This document shows, one piece after another, positions 1-6,386 of a stretch of 11,066 bases of DNA. Made by a program: the position numbers and the translations under genes. How positions within the stretch are numbered: the stretch's first letter is position 1; each line of letters opens with the position of its first letter. The notes beneath the pieces are model-generated. The model saw only the letters and a list, made by a program, of their open reading frames with translations, did not search any database and had not been told where the DNA came from. This stretch comes from Balneolales bacterium (GTDB taxonomy: Bacteria; Bacteroidota; Rhodothermia; Balneolales; Natronogracilivirgulaceae): positions 1-11,066 of the forward strand of contig SLLP01000230.1 in the NCBI GenBank assembly GCA_007133995.1. The letters run 5' to 3'.

Positions 1-408
1 CCTGTCTACCGACTCCATTTCCCCAACCAACCCGAAATCAACGGGTTCACTATCGATCTCAAGTGGAGGGCGACGAAATGCCGTTGTCAGTTCGCCGTCA
101 ATTCCGGTTATGCCCACCGACGATATTTCGTTGTCTCGCAAGAAAGAAACCAGTTCGCGGTTCGCTTTGCCGCCAACGGTGTAGAGCAGGACCTCGCGGG
201 AATCCTCATTCGTGATGCGCCTTCCGGCTACCTGATGCACGGGAATATCCATACGCCTGCTCAGCTCGTTGATCTGCTTGCCGCCACCATGCGCGATTAT
301 TACTTGTTCTCCTGCGGTTCTGCGTTTCTTTATGAACTCCGCAAGTTTACCGAGAGCATTGGAGTCGGCCAGGATATTGCCGCTCAGCTTGATCAGTATC
401 GAGCTCAT
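1..408 (-). CDS. argB: acetyl/succinylglutamate kinase, N-terminal part (cut by window edge)
   Basis: The first 136 codons of an amino-acid kinase family protein are visible and the gene runs off the left edge. It phosphorylates the gamma-carboxyl of N-acylglutamate with ATP, the second committed step of arginine synthesis, in the cytoplasm. Visible motifs are the N-terminal phosphate-binding LIKLSGN (5-11), the glycine-rich HGGGKQI (40-46), the GRRIT loop that contacts substrate (62-66), GGKANREL (79-86) and DFGLVGEMESVD near the break, all as in ArgB. The usual length is about 260 residues, so roughly half is seen. The start is set by an ATGA overlap with the stop codon of the upstream carbamoyltransferase gene, which implies translational coupling. 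Because that enzyme looks like a succinylornithine type, the true substrate here may be N-succinylglutamate. That is inference. Confidence 0.93.
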   Translation of the reverse strand, partial: MSSILIKLSGNILADSNALGKLAEFIKKRRTAGEQVIIAHGGGKQINELSRRMDIPVHQVAGRRITNEDSREVLLYTVGGKANRELVSFLRDNEISSVGITGIDGELTTAFRRPPLEIDSEPVDFGLVGEMESVDR

Positions 409-1442
409 GACGACAACCCCATCAGTTTCATCAACACAGCCTTCTGTACGTGGAGCCGGTTTTCTGCCTGGTCGACATGTATGGCGTCAGATCCATCCAG
501 GACATCGTCGCTGACAACGACATTTCGTCGCACCGGCAGACAGTGCATAAATGCGGCATTTTTGGTGATGGACATAAGATCCCGGGTGATGGTCCAGTTG
601 CTGCAGGTTTCGGTACGAAGTTTTGATTCTGCATCAGGATCGTTGTATGCGAGCGGCGCGGCCCATGACTTGCCGTATATGATATCCGCGTCCCTGAATG
701 CCTCCTTTTGATCATGCTCGATGCTCAGCTGCGAGCCGTTTTTTGATGCATGGGATCGTACATTCTCAAGCATGGCATCTGGAAGTGTCATTTTCGGCGG
801 GCAGGCCAGGGTGACATTCATCCCCAGGCGGGCGGCGATTTCAAGTGCGCTGTTGGGGACGGCCATGGGCAGCGGCTTGGGATGCGGCGCCCATGACAGT
901 ACAAACTTCCTGTTTTTTGTCTTCTCCTCCAGATGTTCAAGCATGGTGAGTCCGTCGGCCAGCGCCTGGCACGGATGCTCCCTGGCACTCTCCATATTGA
1001 TCACCGGAACCGTGGCATACCGTACGATATCCTGAAGCAGCCTGTCTTCCAGATCTTCCTTCAGGCTCTGCATGGCGGAAAATGCACGCACGCCGATGAC
1101 ATCCACATAGCGTGATATCACCTGAACGGCCTCCTTGAGATGCTCGGCGCAATCTCCGTCCATGATCACTCCGGTCTGGGTTTCGAATGACCAGACCCCC
1201 TGTCCGGGCTGGATAATCGATGTTCCCGCTCCCAGATGCACTGCCGCTGTCTCGAATGAAATTCGGGTGCGCAGGGAGGGATTGAAAAAAATCAGTCCAA
1301 GCATTTTTCCGGATGCCACCGGCTTCCGGAATTGCATCTTCTTCAGCCTACGTGCATGCCGGATTACATCCATCAGGGTGGCATCGTCCCAGTCGGACAA
1401 ATGAGCAAACCGCGGTATTATTTCGGCAATTGTTTGAGTCAT
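405..1442 (-). CDS. argF': N-acylornithine carbamoyltransferase, probably N-succinylornithine type
   Basis: A 345-residue transcarbamylase that should transfer a carbamoyl group from carbamoyl phosphate to N-acylornithine, giving N-acylcitrulline. Motifs are the carbamoyl-phosphate site SLRTR (56-60) in FFNPSLRTR, HPCQ (156-159), the HPKPLP stretch near 187-192 and HCLP (300-303). The flanking text, for example MDGD before residue 98 and AENRLHVQKA near the end, belongs to the acetyl/succinylornithine group rather than classical ArgF. At the position that is Glu92 in Xanthomonas acetylornithine carbamoyltransferase and Pro90 in the Bacteroides succinylornithine enzyme, this protein has Ala99. 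At the position of the carboxylated Lys302 it has Val309, as I recall for Bacteroides. I therefore lean to succinylornithine. An in-frame ATG at 1487 would add 15 residues, but it lies in the repeat array. Starting at 1442 gives the family length, with no Shine-Dalgarno site. Confidence 0.9.
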   Translation of the reverse strand: MTQTIAEIIPRFAHLSDWDDATLMDVIRHARRLKKMQFRKPVASGKMLGLIFFNPSLRTRISFETAAVHLGAGTSIIQPGQGVWSFETQTGVIMDGDCAEHLKEAVQVISRYVDVIGVRAFSAMQSLKEDLEDRLLQDIVRYATVPVINMESAREHPCQALADGLTMLEHLEEKTKNRKFVLSWAPHPKPLPMAVPNSALEIAARLGMNVTLACPPKMTLPDAMLENVRSHASKNGSQLSIEHDQKEAFRDADIIYGKSWAAPLAYNDPDAESKLRTETCSNWTITRDLMSITKNAAFMHCLPVRRNVVVSDDVLDGSDAIHVDQAENRLHVQKAVLMKLMGLSS

Positions 1443-1452
1443 TTCTTTTTTG

Positions 1453-1650
1453 CTGCTGTATGTCTTTATCCTGGTATACCGGCACATTTAATTCTATTCG
1501 AATCGGTGCATTTAGTCCAGCTTGCACCGGCATACTTTAATTCAATTTGCATCGGCACGTTTCAATATAGTACGAACCGACATGCTATTAAGTCTCTTCG
1601 CACTGGCATGTTTTAAATCAGTTCGCTCTGGCAGGCTATAATATTGACGG
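1453..1650. repeat. Degenerate 24-26 bp tandem repeat array between argC and argF'
   Basis: Seven clear head-to-tail units fill the gap between argC and argF'. On the plus strand they start near 1477, 1501, 1525, 1550, 1575, 1601 and 1626. Each opens with a form of CACCGGCATG, continues through a TTTAA-rich core and closes with TTCG or a variant. The CGG (or CGA/TGG) anchors lie at 1480, 1504, 1528, 1553, 1578, 1604 and 1629, so the period is 24, 24, 25, 25, 26, 25. A weaker eighth unit with anchor at 1456 keeps the 24-base spacing. The last unit runs over the argC stop codon into its final codons. Units are diverged from each other, and there are no spacers, so this is not CRISPR. The period is not a multiple of three, so it does not encode a peptide repeat. 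Function is unknown: a multi-site binding region or an old minisatellite are both possible. Confidence 0.75.
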
Positions 1651-2721
1651 CGGAAAGGTAAGGCCGGTTTCCTCGGGCCAGTCCATCATCAGGTTCATAT
1701 TCTGCACAGCCTGGGATGCCGCACCCTTGAGCAGGTTGTCGATTGCAACGCCAATGACGACATTGCGTCCCTGCTGGATCCAGCCGATATCGGTATAAGC
1801 ACTTCCCACAACCTGTTTCAGCTCCGGCAGCCCTTCCTGGAGTCGTACAAGCGGAGCGTTGTAATATTCCTCCTCCAGCAGATTTCCGACATGCGTCTCC
1901 TCACTCAGTACAATGGCAATCGTCATCCAGATCCCGCGCACAAATGGACCGGAAACCGGTATAAATCGAATGTCCGGAAGAAGTGTCGTTGCACCCGTTT
2001 CGCCGTTTTCAACCAGGCTTTTCTGTTGGCTACCGGTCCGGGCGGCTGTTTGATCCGCCAGAGTTTGCATCACCTCTCCGAGGTGCTGATGCCGGTAAAT
2101 CTTGTAGGCCTTTACATTTCCGAACCGGCTGGAAAAATGGGTGCCTGCCGAAGGGGAAGCGCCGGAGCCCGAAGATCCGGTAATGCCCGTCACATCGCAT
2201 GATGAGGCCAGGCCCTCCTTTGCAAATGGCAGCAGGCCGAGCTGGATAGCACTGGCAAAACAGCCGGGGTTCGAGATGTGATCCGCCAGGCGGATGTCAT
2301 TTCGGTACCATTCTGTAAGGCCGTAGGTGAATTTGCCGATGAGTTCCGGATGGGGATGGGTCCAGCCGTACCATTTCTCATAGGCTGCGGGATCTTTAAG
2401 GCGGAAATCCGAGCTCATATCGACTATTTTACCCTTGTAGCCTGCATCAAAGAGCTGCCTGGCAACCTCCGAAGATTTTCCATGAGGAAGCCCCAGAAAG
2501 ATTGCGTCCGACTCATCCGAAGCCAGCTCGTCAAAGCTTTTAATCGTCGTATCGACAAGCGAATCCAGGCCTTTATAAAGGCTAGAAAGCGACGATCCGG
2601 CCGATCTGCTGCCATAGAGCCGGGTCAGGGTTACATTGGGATGGCCCAACAGGATGCGGATGGCTTCCATGCCGGTATATCCGCTAGCACCTGCAACTGA
2701 AACGGTTATCTTGTCACTCAT
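1636..2721 (-). CDS. argC: N-acyl-gamma-glutamyl-phosphate reductase
   Basis: A 361-residue NADPH-dependent dehydrogenase that reduces N-acyl-gamma-glutamyl phosphate to the semialdehyde, the third arginine step. The nucleotide-binding loop GASGYTG is at 11-17. The catalytic cysteine is Cys154 in NPGCFAS (151-157). The TGSSGSGASPSAGTHF stretch and the IYRHQHLGE segment (208-216), carrying His211 and His213, complete the active-site region. The FAS ending after the catalytic cysteine, the THF/HQHLGE wording and the length resemble Bacteroidota ArgC. The start codon overlaps the stop of the upstream P-loop gene as ATGA, so the two are probably translationally coupled. Downstream the operon is interrupted by a 193-base repeat-filled spacer before argF'. 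In many Bacteroidota operons argD stands there. It is absent here and may be elsewhere in the genome. Confidence 0.96.
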   Translation of the reverse strand: MSDKITVSVAGASGYTGMEAIRILLGHPNVTLTRLYGSRSAGSSLSSLYKGLDSLVDTTIKSFDELASDESDAIFLGLPHGKSSEVARQLFDAGYKGKIVDMSSDFRLKDPAAYEKWYGWTHPHPELIGKFTYGLTEWYRNDIRLADHISNPGCFASAIQLGLLPFAKEGLASSCDVTGITGSSGSGASPSAGTHFSSRFGNVKAYKIYRHQHLGEVMQTLADQTAARTGSQQKSLVENGETGATTLLPDIRFIPVSGPFVRGIWMTIAIVLSEETHVGNLLEEEYYNAPLVRLQEGLPELKQVVGSAYTDIGWIQQGRNVVIGVAIDNLLKGAASQAVQNMNLMMDWPEETGLTFPPSIL

Positions 2722-3797
2722 AGAAACGGTTCTTTTTTGGGTGGGGCGGCGAATGTGATTTCTGCAACCATGTCCCCGAGCTTTGTCGGTTCGGCCATGG
2801 CGTTCACCGCACGGATGCCGAGGGTATTCTGGATAAACTGAATTCCTACAAGGTTATCTGTAACCGGTCCGGTGATGATAGAGATGGCGCTGGTATAGCG
2901 TTTGCGGAAGAAATGGTCGGCCGACCAGCATCCCATAAAGTCTTGTGCAGCAACTACATGAGTGCGTGTAAACTGCATCATCTCCTTATCCATAAGCAGA
3001 CTGTCCACACCGTAGGCTCCAATAATGCCATCGCCAAATTCGAGGATGATCGCATCCGGGTTGAATCCGTTCAGGTACTTGATAAGCCCTTTTGCCATGG
3101 GCAGGATATTTTTGCCTGTAGTGGATACGAGTCCGGCCATACCGAAGTGTGCCGAGGCGATGGCACCGTTCTCCTTCATCTCCCGGGTATCACGCATAAG
3201 CGACGCTCCCGTCAGCTTGGCAGCAGCCACCTTGTAGCCCTTGGCGGTGAGCTGTCTTACAATCATGGTTGCCGCCATGGTTTTCCCGACGTGCATGCAG
3301 GTCCCGGTGACGGCGATCAGCGGTACGCTTTCGGAAAGATTGTACTCCCAGTCGATGGCAAAATCCTGAATGCAGGCATGTTTGTAGATCCCGGCTTCCC
3401 CGTCATTGTCGCCAATCATAACAGCACCAAGCACCTCTACCCTCATGGCGGGTCCGTGATCGGGGTGAGGCGACTGACAGTTTCCGATGATCCCGCCCAT
3501 ATTCAAAATATGCAGCATATCTCCCCTCTTTATGGACCTGGGAATGATCCCGCTGTAACCGCGAAGCGCCTGCCGCTCACCCAGCGCGCCCACGACGATC
3601 TGATCTTTTCCATAGGGAATAATAACACCGTCGTTGGTTTCAATTTCATTATATCTGTCTTTTACATCAAGTGTCCTGACCGCTACAAGATAACCCTCTT
3701 CGGCTACAATATTTGGAGCAATTTTAACTGTATTTCCCAGCTCTACTGACGCTGAGCTTGACGCGATGATATCCGCTTTGATTTCTTTAAGTCCCAT
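2718..3797 (-). CDS. P-loop protein of unknown function inside the arginine operon; candidate acylglutamate synthase
   Basis: A 359-residue protein I cannot assign to a named arginine enzyme. Residues 1-150 form a beta-rich, conserved-looking domain with a GERQALRGYSG segment (73-83) and an HILNMGGIIGNC segment (96-107). Residues 160-350 look like a P-loop NTPase of the dethiobiotin synthetase/MobB/DUF1611 kind. Evidence is a hydrophobic strand leading into the Walker A motif GTCMHVGKT (165-173), a KLTG segment (194-197) and the Walker-B-like strand DAIILEFGDG (248-257). No signal peptide or membrane segment is seen, so it is cytoplasmic. It begins 23 bases after argG and overlaps argC by ATGA. 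That is the slot where Bacteroides-type operons carry a GNAT acylglutamate synthase. Proteins of the DUF1611/DgcN family have been reported to N-acetylate D-glutamate, so a glutamate N-acyltransferase role is attractive, but family membership is not proven here. Confidence 0.85.
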   Translation of the reverse strand: MGLKEIKADIIASSSASVELGNTVKIAPNIVAEEGYLVAVRTLDVKDRYNEIETNDGVIIPYGKDQIVVGALGERQALRGYSGIIPRSIKRGDMLHILNMGGIIGNCQSPHPDHGPAMRVEVLGAVMIGDNDGEAGIYKHACIQDFAIDWEYNLSESVPLIAVTGTCMHVGKTMAATMIVRQLTAKGYKVAAAKLTGASLMRDTREMKENGAIASAHFGMAGLVSTTGKNILPMAKGLIKYLNGFNPDAIILEFGDGIIGAYGVDSLLMDKEMMQFTRTHVVAAQDFMGCWSADHFFRKRYTSAISIITGPVTDNLVGIQFIQNTLGIRAVNAMAEPTKLGDMVAEITFAAPPKKEPFL

Positions 3798-3820
3798 AAG
3801 TTTTTATGAGTAGGCGTGTA

Positions 3821-5014
3821 CTAATGTGATTTTTTGTAGAGTTGTGTTCGGATGCTGTAAAGTTTGGAGTATGCACGGGCCTCGCTGCCGCTCCAACCAC
3901 CGGCTTCTTCGCCGTATTTTGCGATATCGCTGTTCAGAATGCTGTAAGGTGAGGATGCGCGCATCGGGAAAATCGTACCCCGGCATGCATAGAGGGTGAC
4001 ATCACCGGAAACCCGTGCCTGTGTGGAGTCGAAGAATCGTTCAATATCGCGCATAACCGGATCGTAGTAGCGGGCTTCGTGAAGCATGGCGCCATATTGA
4101 TCACCAAGCTGGTCCTTAAGCTGACGCTGCTCCTGGCTAAGAACCAGTTTTTCCAGTTCGCGATGGGCCAGGTAGATAATACGGGCGACCGGTGCCTCAA
4201 AACCGATCCGGCCCTTAATTCCGATAATAGTGTCACCAAGATGCATGCCCATTCCAATACCGTGATACCGCCCGAATTCCCTCAGAACAGAGAGGAGTGC
4301 TGACGGATCCATCTGGTGCCCATTTACGGCTACCGGCAGCCCGTTTGTAAAATCCAGGGTAATCTCTTCGGGTTCATCATCCAGCAAGTGGGGCGGCTTC
4401 AGGTTGGGAAATGCCTCGAAGGGAAGAGGCGCTTCGCTGTTCAGTGTCTCAACGCCACCGACACTCGTTCCCCAAATCCCGTCATTGATGGAATAGCTGG
4501 TGGTTTTTTTCGGCACCTCAAATCCCCGTTTTGCAAGGTATGCAGTGGTGTCTTCCCTCGTGAGCCCCTCATCTCGAATCGGTGCGATGATGTCCACATT
4601 GTCAAGGCCGGTTCTCAGGGCCACATCAAACCTCACCTGGTCGTTTCCTGCACCTGTTGAGCCATGCGCGATACGGCTGGTTCCCTGCTCTTTGGCATAC
4701 TCCATGATCAACTCCGCCTGGATGTACCGCTCGGAACCAACACACATCGGATAGGTTCGGTCGCGGAGTACATTCCCCTTGATCAAGTAAGACAGAATAT
4801 GGTCATACAGATGCGGGAATCCATCCACACAGGCAAATTCTGCCGCACCAAGCTTCAGGGCGCGATCCCTGATGGCCTCTTTCTCCGTACGTGTGAGGCC
4901 CACACAGTCCACGATAACGGCATGGACATCTGTTTCATATTTTTCTTTCAGGTACGGGATACAAAAACTGGTATCCAGTCCGCCGCTGTATGCAAGCACA
5001 ATGGGATTGCTCAT
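3821..5014 (-). CDS. argG: argininosuccinate synthase
   Basis: A 397-residue cytoplasmic enzyme that joins citrulline and aspartate with ATP to give argininosuccinate. The ATP-pyrophosphatase loop AYSGGLDTS is at 8-16 and the citrulline/aspartate-binding stretch HGSTGAGNDQVRF at 117-129. Most homologues have Cys where this one has Ser119. A YSINDGIWGTSVGG segment (174-187) and the full-length C-terminal multimerisation region follow. Length matches the family (about 400). It is the first enzyme gene after the proposed arginine attenuator, so its expression, and that of the genes behind it, should depend on arginyl-tRNA charging. Its ATG overlaps the stop codon of an 18-codon mini-ORF by ATGA. 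The next gene starts 23 bases downstream on the same strand. Confidence 0.97.
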   Translation of the reverse strand: MSNPIVLAYSGGLDTSFCIPYLKEKYETDVHAVIVDCVGLTRTEKEAIRDRALKLGAAEFACVDGFPHLYDHILSYLIKGNVLRDRTYPMCVGSERYIQAELIMEYAKEQGTSRIAHGSTGAGNDQVRFDVALRTGLDNVDIIAPIRDEGLTREDTTAYLAKRGFEVPKKTTSYSINDGIWGTSVGGVETLNSEAPLPFEAFPNLKPPHLLDDEPEEITLDFTNGLPVAVNGHQMDPSALLSVLREFGRYHGIGMGMHLGDTIIGIKGRIGFEAPVARIIYLAHRELEKLVLSQEQRQLKDQLGDQYGAMLHEARYYDPVMRDIERFFDSTQARVSGDVTLYACRGTIFPMRASSPYSILNSDIAKYGEEAGGWSGSEARAYSKLYSIRTQLYKKSH

Positions 5015-5067
5015 AATGGTAACTGTTTTGCCGAATGAAATTCAGAGATATCATACGTTCTGATCAT
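5011..5067 (-). CDS. Possible 18-codon coupling mini-ORF ahead of argG
   Basis: Between the attenuator terminator and argG an ATG at 5067 opens an 18-codon frame (beginning MIRTYD, ending KQLPL) whose TGA overlaps the argG ATG as ATGA. Neither it nor argG has a Shine-Dalgarno site, so it could deliver ribosomes to argG by re-initiation. It is short enough to occur by chance and has no recognisable product. Confidence 0.25.
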   Translation of the reverse strand: MIRTYDISEFHSAKQLPL

Positions 5068-5115
5068 GGCGGCTGCAGCTTATGGTTTAAAAAAGGTTCA
5101 AATGTAAAAATAGGC

Positions 5116-5147
5116 AAAAAAAAAAGCAGAACCCGTGAAGATCCTGC
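5116..5147 (-). terminator. Attenuator terminator hairpin of the arg leader
   Basis: Read on the minus strand, arm GCAGGATC (5147-5140), loop TTCACG and arm GGTTCTGC (5133-5126) pair over 8 bp with two G-U wobbles. They are followed directly by ten T residues (5125-5116). This has the form of an intrinsic terminator. It lies downstream of the Arg-rich leader ORF and upstream of argG, so it would stop transcription before the operon. Its upper left arm and loop are also the target of the antiterminator strand. Confidence 0.85.
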
Positions 5148-5193
5148 CTTTCAAACACAAACAAATTCGTTTATTTCAGACACAATCTTCACG
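5134..5193 (-). promoter_or_regulatory. Antiterminator helix competing with the arg terminator
   Basis: On the minus strand CGTGAAGAT (5193-5185), which encodes the Arg-Glu-Asp near the end of the leader peptide, is the exact reverse complement of ATCTTCACG (5142-5134). It can be extended by one G-U pair. The second segment occupies the loop and the top three bases of the left terminator arm. The remaining arm bases would be trapped inside the new loop, so the two helices exclude each other. A ribosome stalled at the Arg run leaves 5193-5185 free. A ribosome at the leader stop codon (5178-5176) covers it. Confidence 0.8.
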
Positions 5194-5271
5194 CACACCG
5201 GCCATAAGGCGACGGCGAAAACGACGGCGACGAAATATCGTCCTTTGATTATATGAGTTGTGGCTGTTCAT
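5176..5271 (-). CDS. Arginine-rich attenuator leader peptide
   Basis: A 31-codon frame starting ATG at 5271 and ending TGA at 5176. It contains nine arginines, seven of them in residues 14-21 (RRRRFRRR), followed by LMAGVREDCV and the stop. The run uses only CGT and CGC codons. The peptide has no other visible function and sits about 160 bases before argG. Its last sense codons form one strand of an antiterminator, and the terminator follows 29 bases after its stop. This is the layout of the his, trp, leu and thr leader peptides, in which scarcity of the charged tRNA stalls the ribosome at the control codons and allows readthrough. Here the control amino acid would be arginine, matching the product of the operon. 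No Shine-Dalgarno site is visible before the ATG, as for the other genes here. Confidence 0.88.
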   Translation of the reverse strand: MNSHNSYNQRTIFRRRRFRRRLMAGVREDCV

Positions 5272-5279
5272 TATCTGGA

Positions 5280-5310
5280 GGAAGAACTGAATATTTTCTC
5301 TAAATGTCAA
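5280..5310 (-). promoter_or_regulatory. Weak candidate promoter for the arg leader
   Basis: A TTGACA hexamer lies on the minus strand at 5310-5305, between the upstream stop codon and the leader ATG, followed by an A/T-rich stretch. I do not find a convincing matching downstream element, either TAnnTTTG or TATAAT at usual spacing, so the exact site is uncertain. Some promoter is expected in this gap because the leader needs to be transcribed from close by. Confidence 0.25.
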
Positions 5311-5324
5311 TCACTTATCTCCTT

Positions 5325-6386
5325 TTATAAAGAATTTCCCAAGTACCCGTCAGCAAAATCCATGGCCAATCGAATGGTGAGGCGCTGCAGACGCATGGCC
5401 TTCCCAAGCGGAAGCGGCTGAATATTATAACGTGAAATAAGACGATTCACCTCTTCCTCTTCCGGACACTTCTGTCCGGTTATTTTCTCCAGCTCCCGCT
5501 TAAGTTCCAGATAATTTTCCGGGACACCGATGCGGTCGGATGAACTGACTGTGAAAAGAGGAAACTCCGTCACCACGCAGAGCGCTTCCGGTTTGCGCCC
5601 GAGATGGAATTCCATGGATGATAAATGGAACCGGGATGCCGTCTCAGGATCTTTTTTTTCAAGGAAGAATTCTTTCATCGCTCTGCCTTTGGGAGTGGAT
5701 GTGAAACCCGGCCCCATATAGTTAAACCCTTTTTCCCCGCCCCGGTCATGATCGTGCGGTTCCAGTCCTTCCTTTCTCATTGCCGCATCGAATTGCTTGC
5801 GCCAGCCCCTGCTTCCCTCCTCCCACTCATCATTGATCAGCAGCAGATATCCCTCCGAAAACTGCATGCCGTGAAGGTTGAAATGGATGTCGGCCGGCTC
5901 TTCACGCTCCCAGAATCCGGTTGCCGCCCGGTTTTCCGGTCGCATGTCCGGGTATCCGAATTCGATATCACGCCCGGGAATCTCACGCTTCATACCCGTC
6001 AGGAATGGGGTCAGTTCAGGCCACCTTGTAATCCAGGACGCGTTGGCTGCATCTCCATCGGGGTTCACATGAGGAATCACCAGAAATCGGAACCGGCTGA
6101 AGAGAGAGGCAAACTTGTCCGGAGTCTGATGCATTTCCAGTATTAGCCGGTAGAGTGTGTTGGGGCCTACCGGCTCGTCCGCATGTGCGCCTGCAACCAG
6201 GCTCACAGTTGCCGGCCCGCTGCCAAAGGCAAAGCCAAAAATAGGCACTCCATTTTCACTGTATCCGATGATATGGGAAGATGATTCAGGAAACCGATGC
6301 TTCAACTCCTCCAGATAGCGGCTGTAGAGCCACATATCATCCTCATCATCCCTGGAGGCAACCTGTCGGATAGGATCAGTCGTCAT
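5325..6386 (-). CDS. M14-type zinc carboxypeptidase, cytoplasmic
   Basis: A 353-residue metallopeptidase-like protein, numbered from ATG at 6386. The zinc site of the M14 fold is visible as HADE (His68, Glu71) in GAHADEPVGP, with the third ligand probably His172 in NLHG. NPDGD (108-112) is typical of the family, and Glu274 in TEFP is a candidate general base. The family removes C-terminal residues or hydrolyses amide bonds of peptides. The exact substrate is not readable. No signal peptide is present, so it should act on peptides or amino-acid conjugates in the cytoplasm. Longer in-frame starts up to 6464 exist but would overlap the symporter gene by up to 89 bases. The start at 6386 leaves an 11-base overlap and a normal N terminus. 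The pairing with an amino-acid symporter suggests scavenging of small peptides. Confidence 0.85.
   Translation of the reverse strand: MTTDPIRQVASRDDEDDMWLYSRYLEELKHRFPESSSHIIGYSENGVPIFGFAFGSGPATVSLVAGAHADEPVGPNTLYRLILEMHQTPDKFASLFSRFRFLVIPHVNPDGDAANASWITRWPELTPFLTGMKREIPGRDIEFGYPDMRPENRAATGFWEREEPADIHFNLHGMQFSEGYLLLINDEWEEGSRGWRKQFDAAMRKEGLEPHDHDRGGEKGFNYMGPGFTSTPKGRAMKEFFLEKKDPETASRFHLSSMEFHLGRKPEALCVVTEFPLFTVSSSDRIGVPENYLELKRELEKITGQKCPEEEEVNRLISRYNIQPLPLGKAMRLQRLTIRLAMDFADGYLGNSL

Noticed and set aside
1504..1529. CGGTGC/GCACCG inverted repeat as a terminator or operator
   Set aside because: A 6-bp stem with a 14-base loop and no T run; it follows from one variant repeat unit next to another.
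1562..1609. 15-codon frame with three arginines (MPVRRDL...) inside the tandem repeats, as a second Arg leader
   Set aside because: It arises from repeat sequence, has only three Arg codons, and no terminator hairpin with a U run follows before argF'.
1477..1650. CRISPR array
   Set aside because: Units abut with no unique spacers and differ too much from each other.
2913..3749. 278-codon plus-strand frame
   Set aside because: It is antisense to the P-loop gene, whose motifs and operon coupling are clear, and its own translation shows no recognisable domain.
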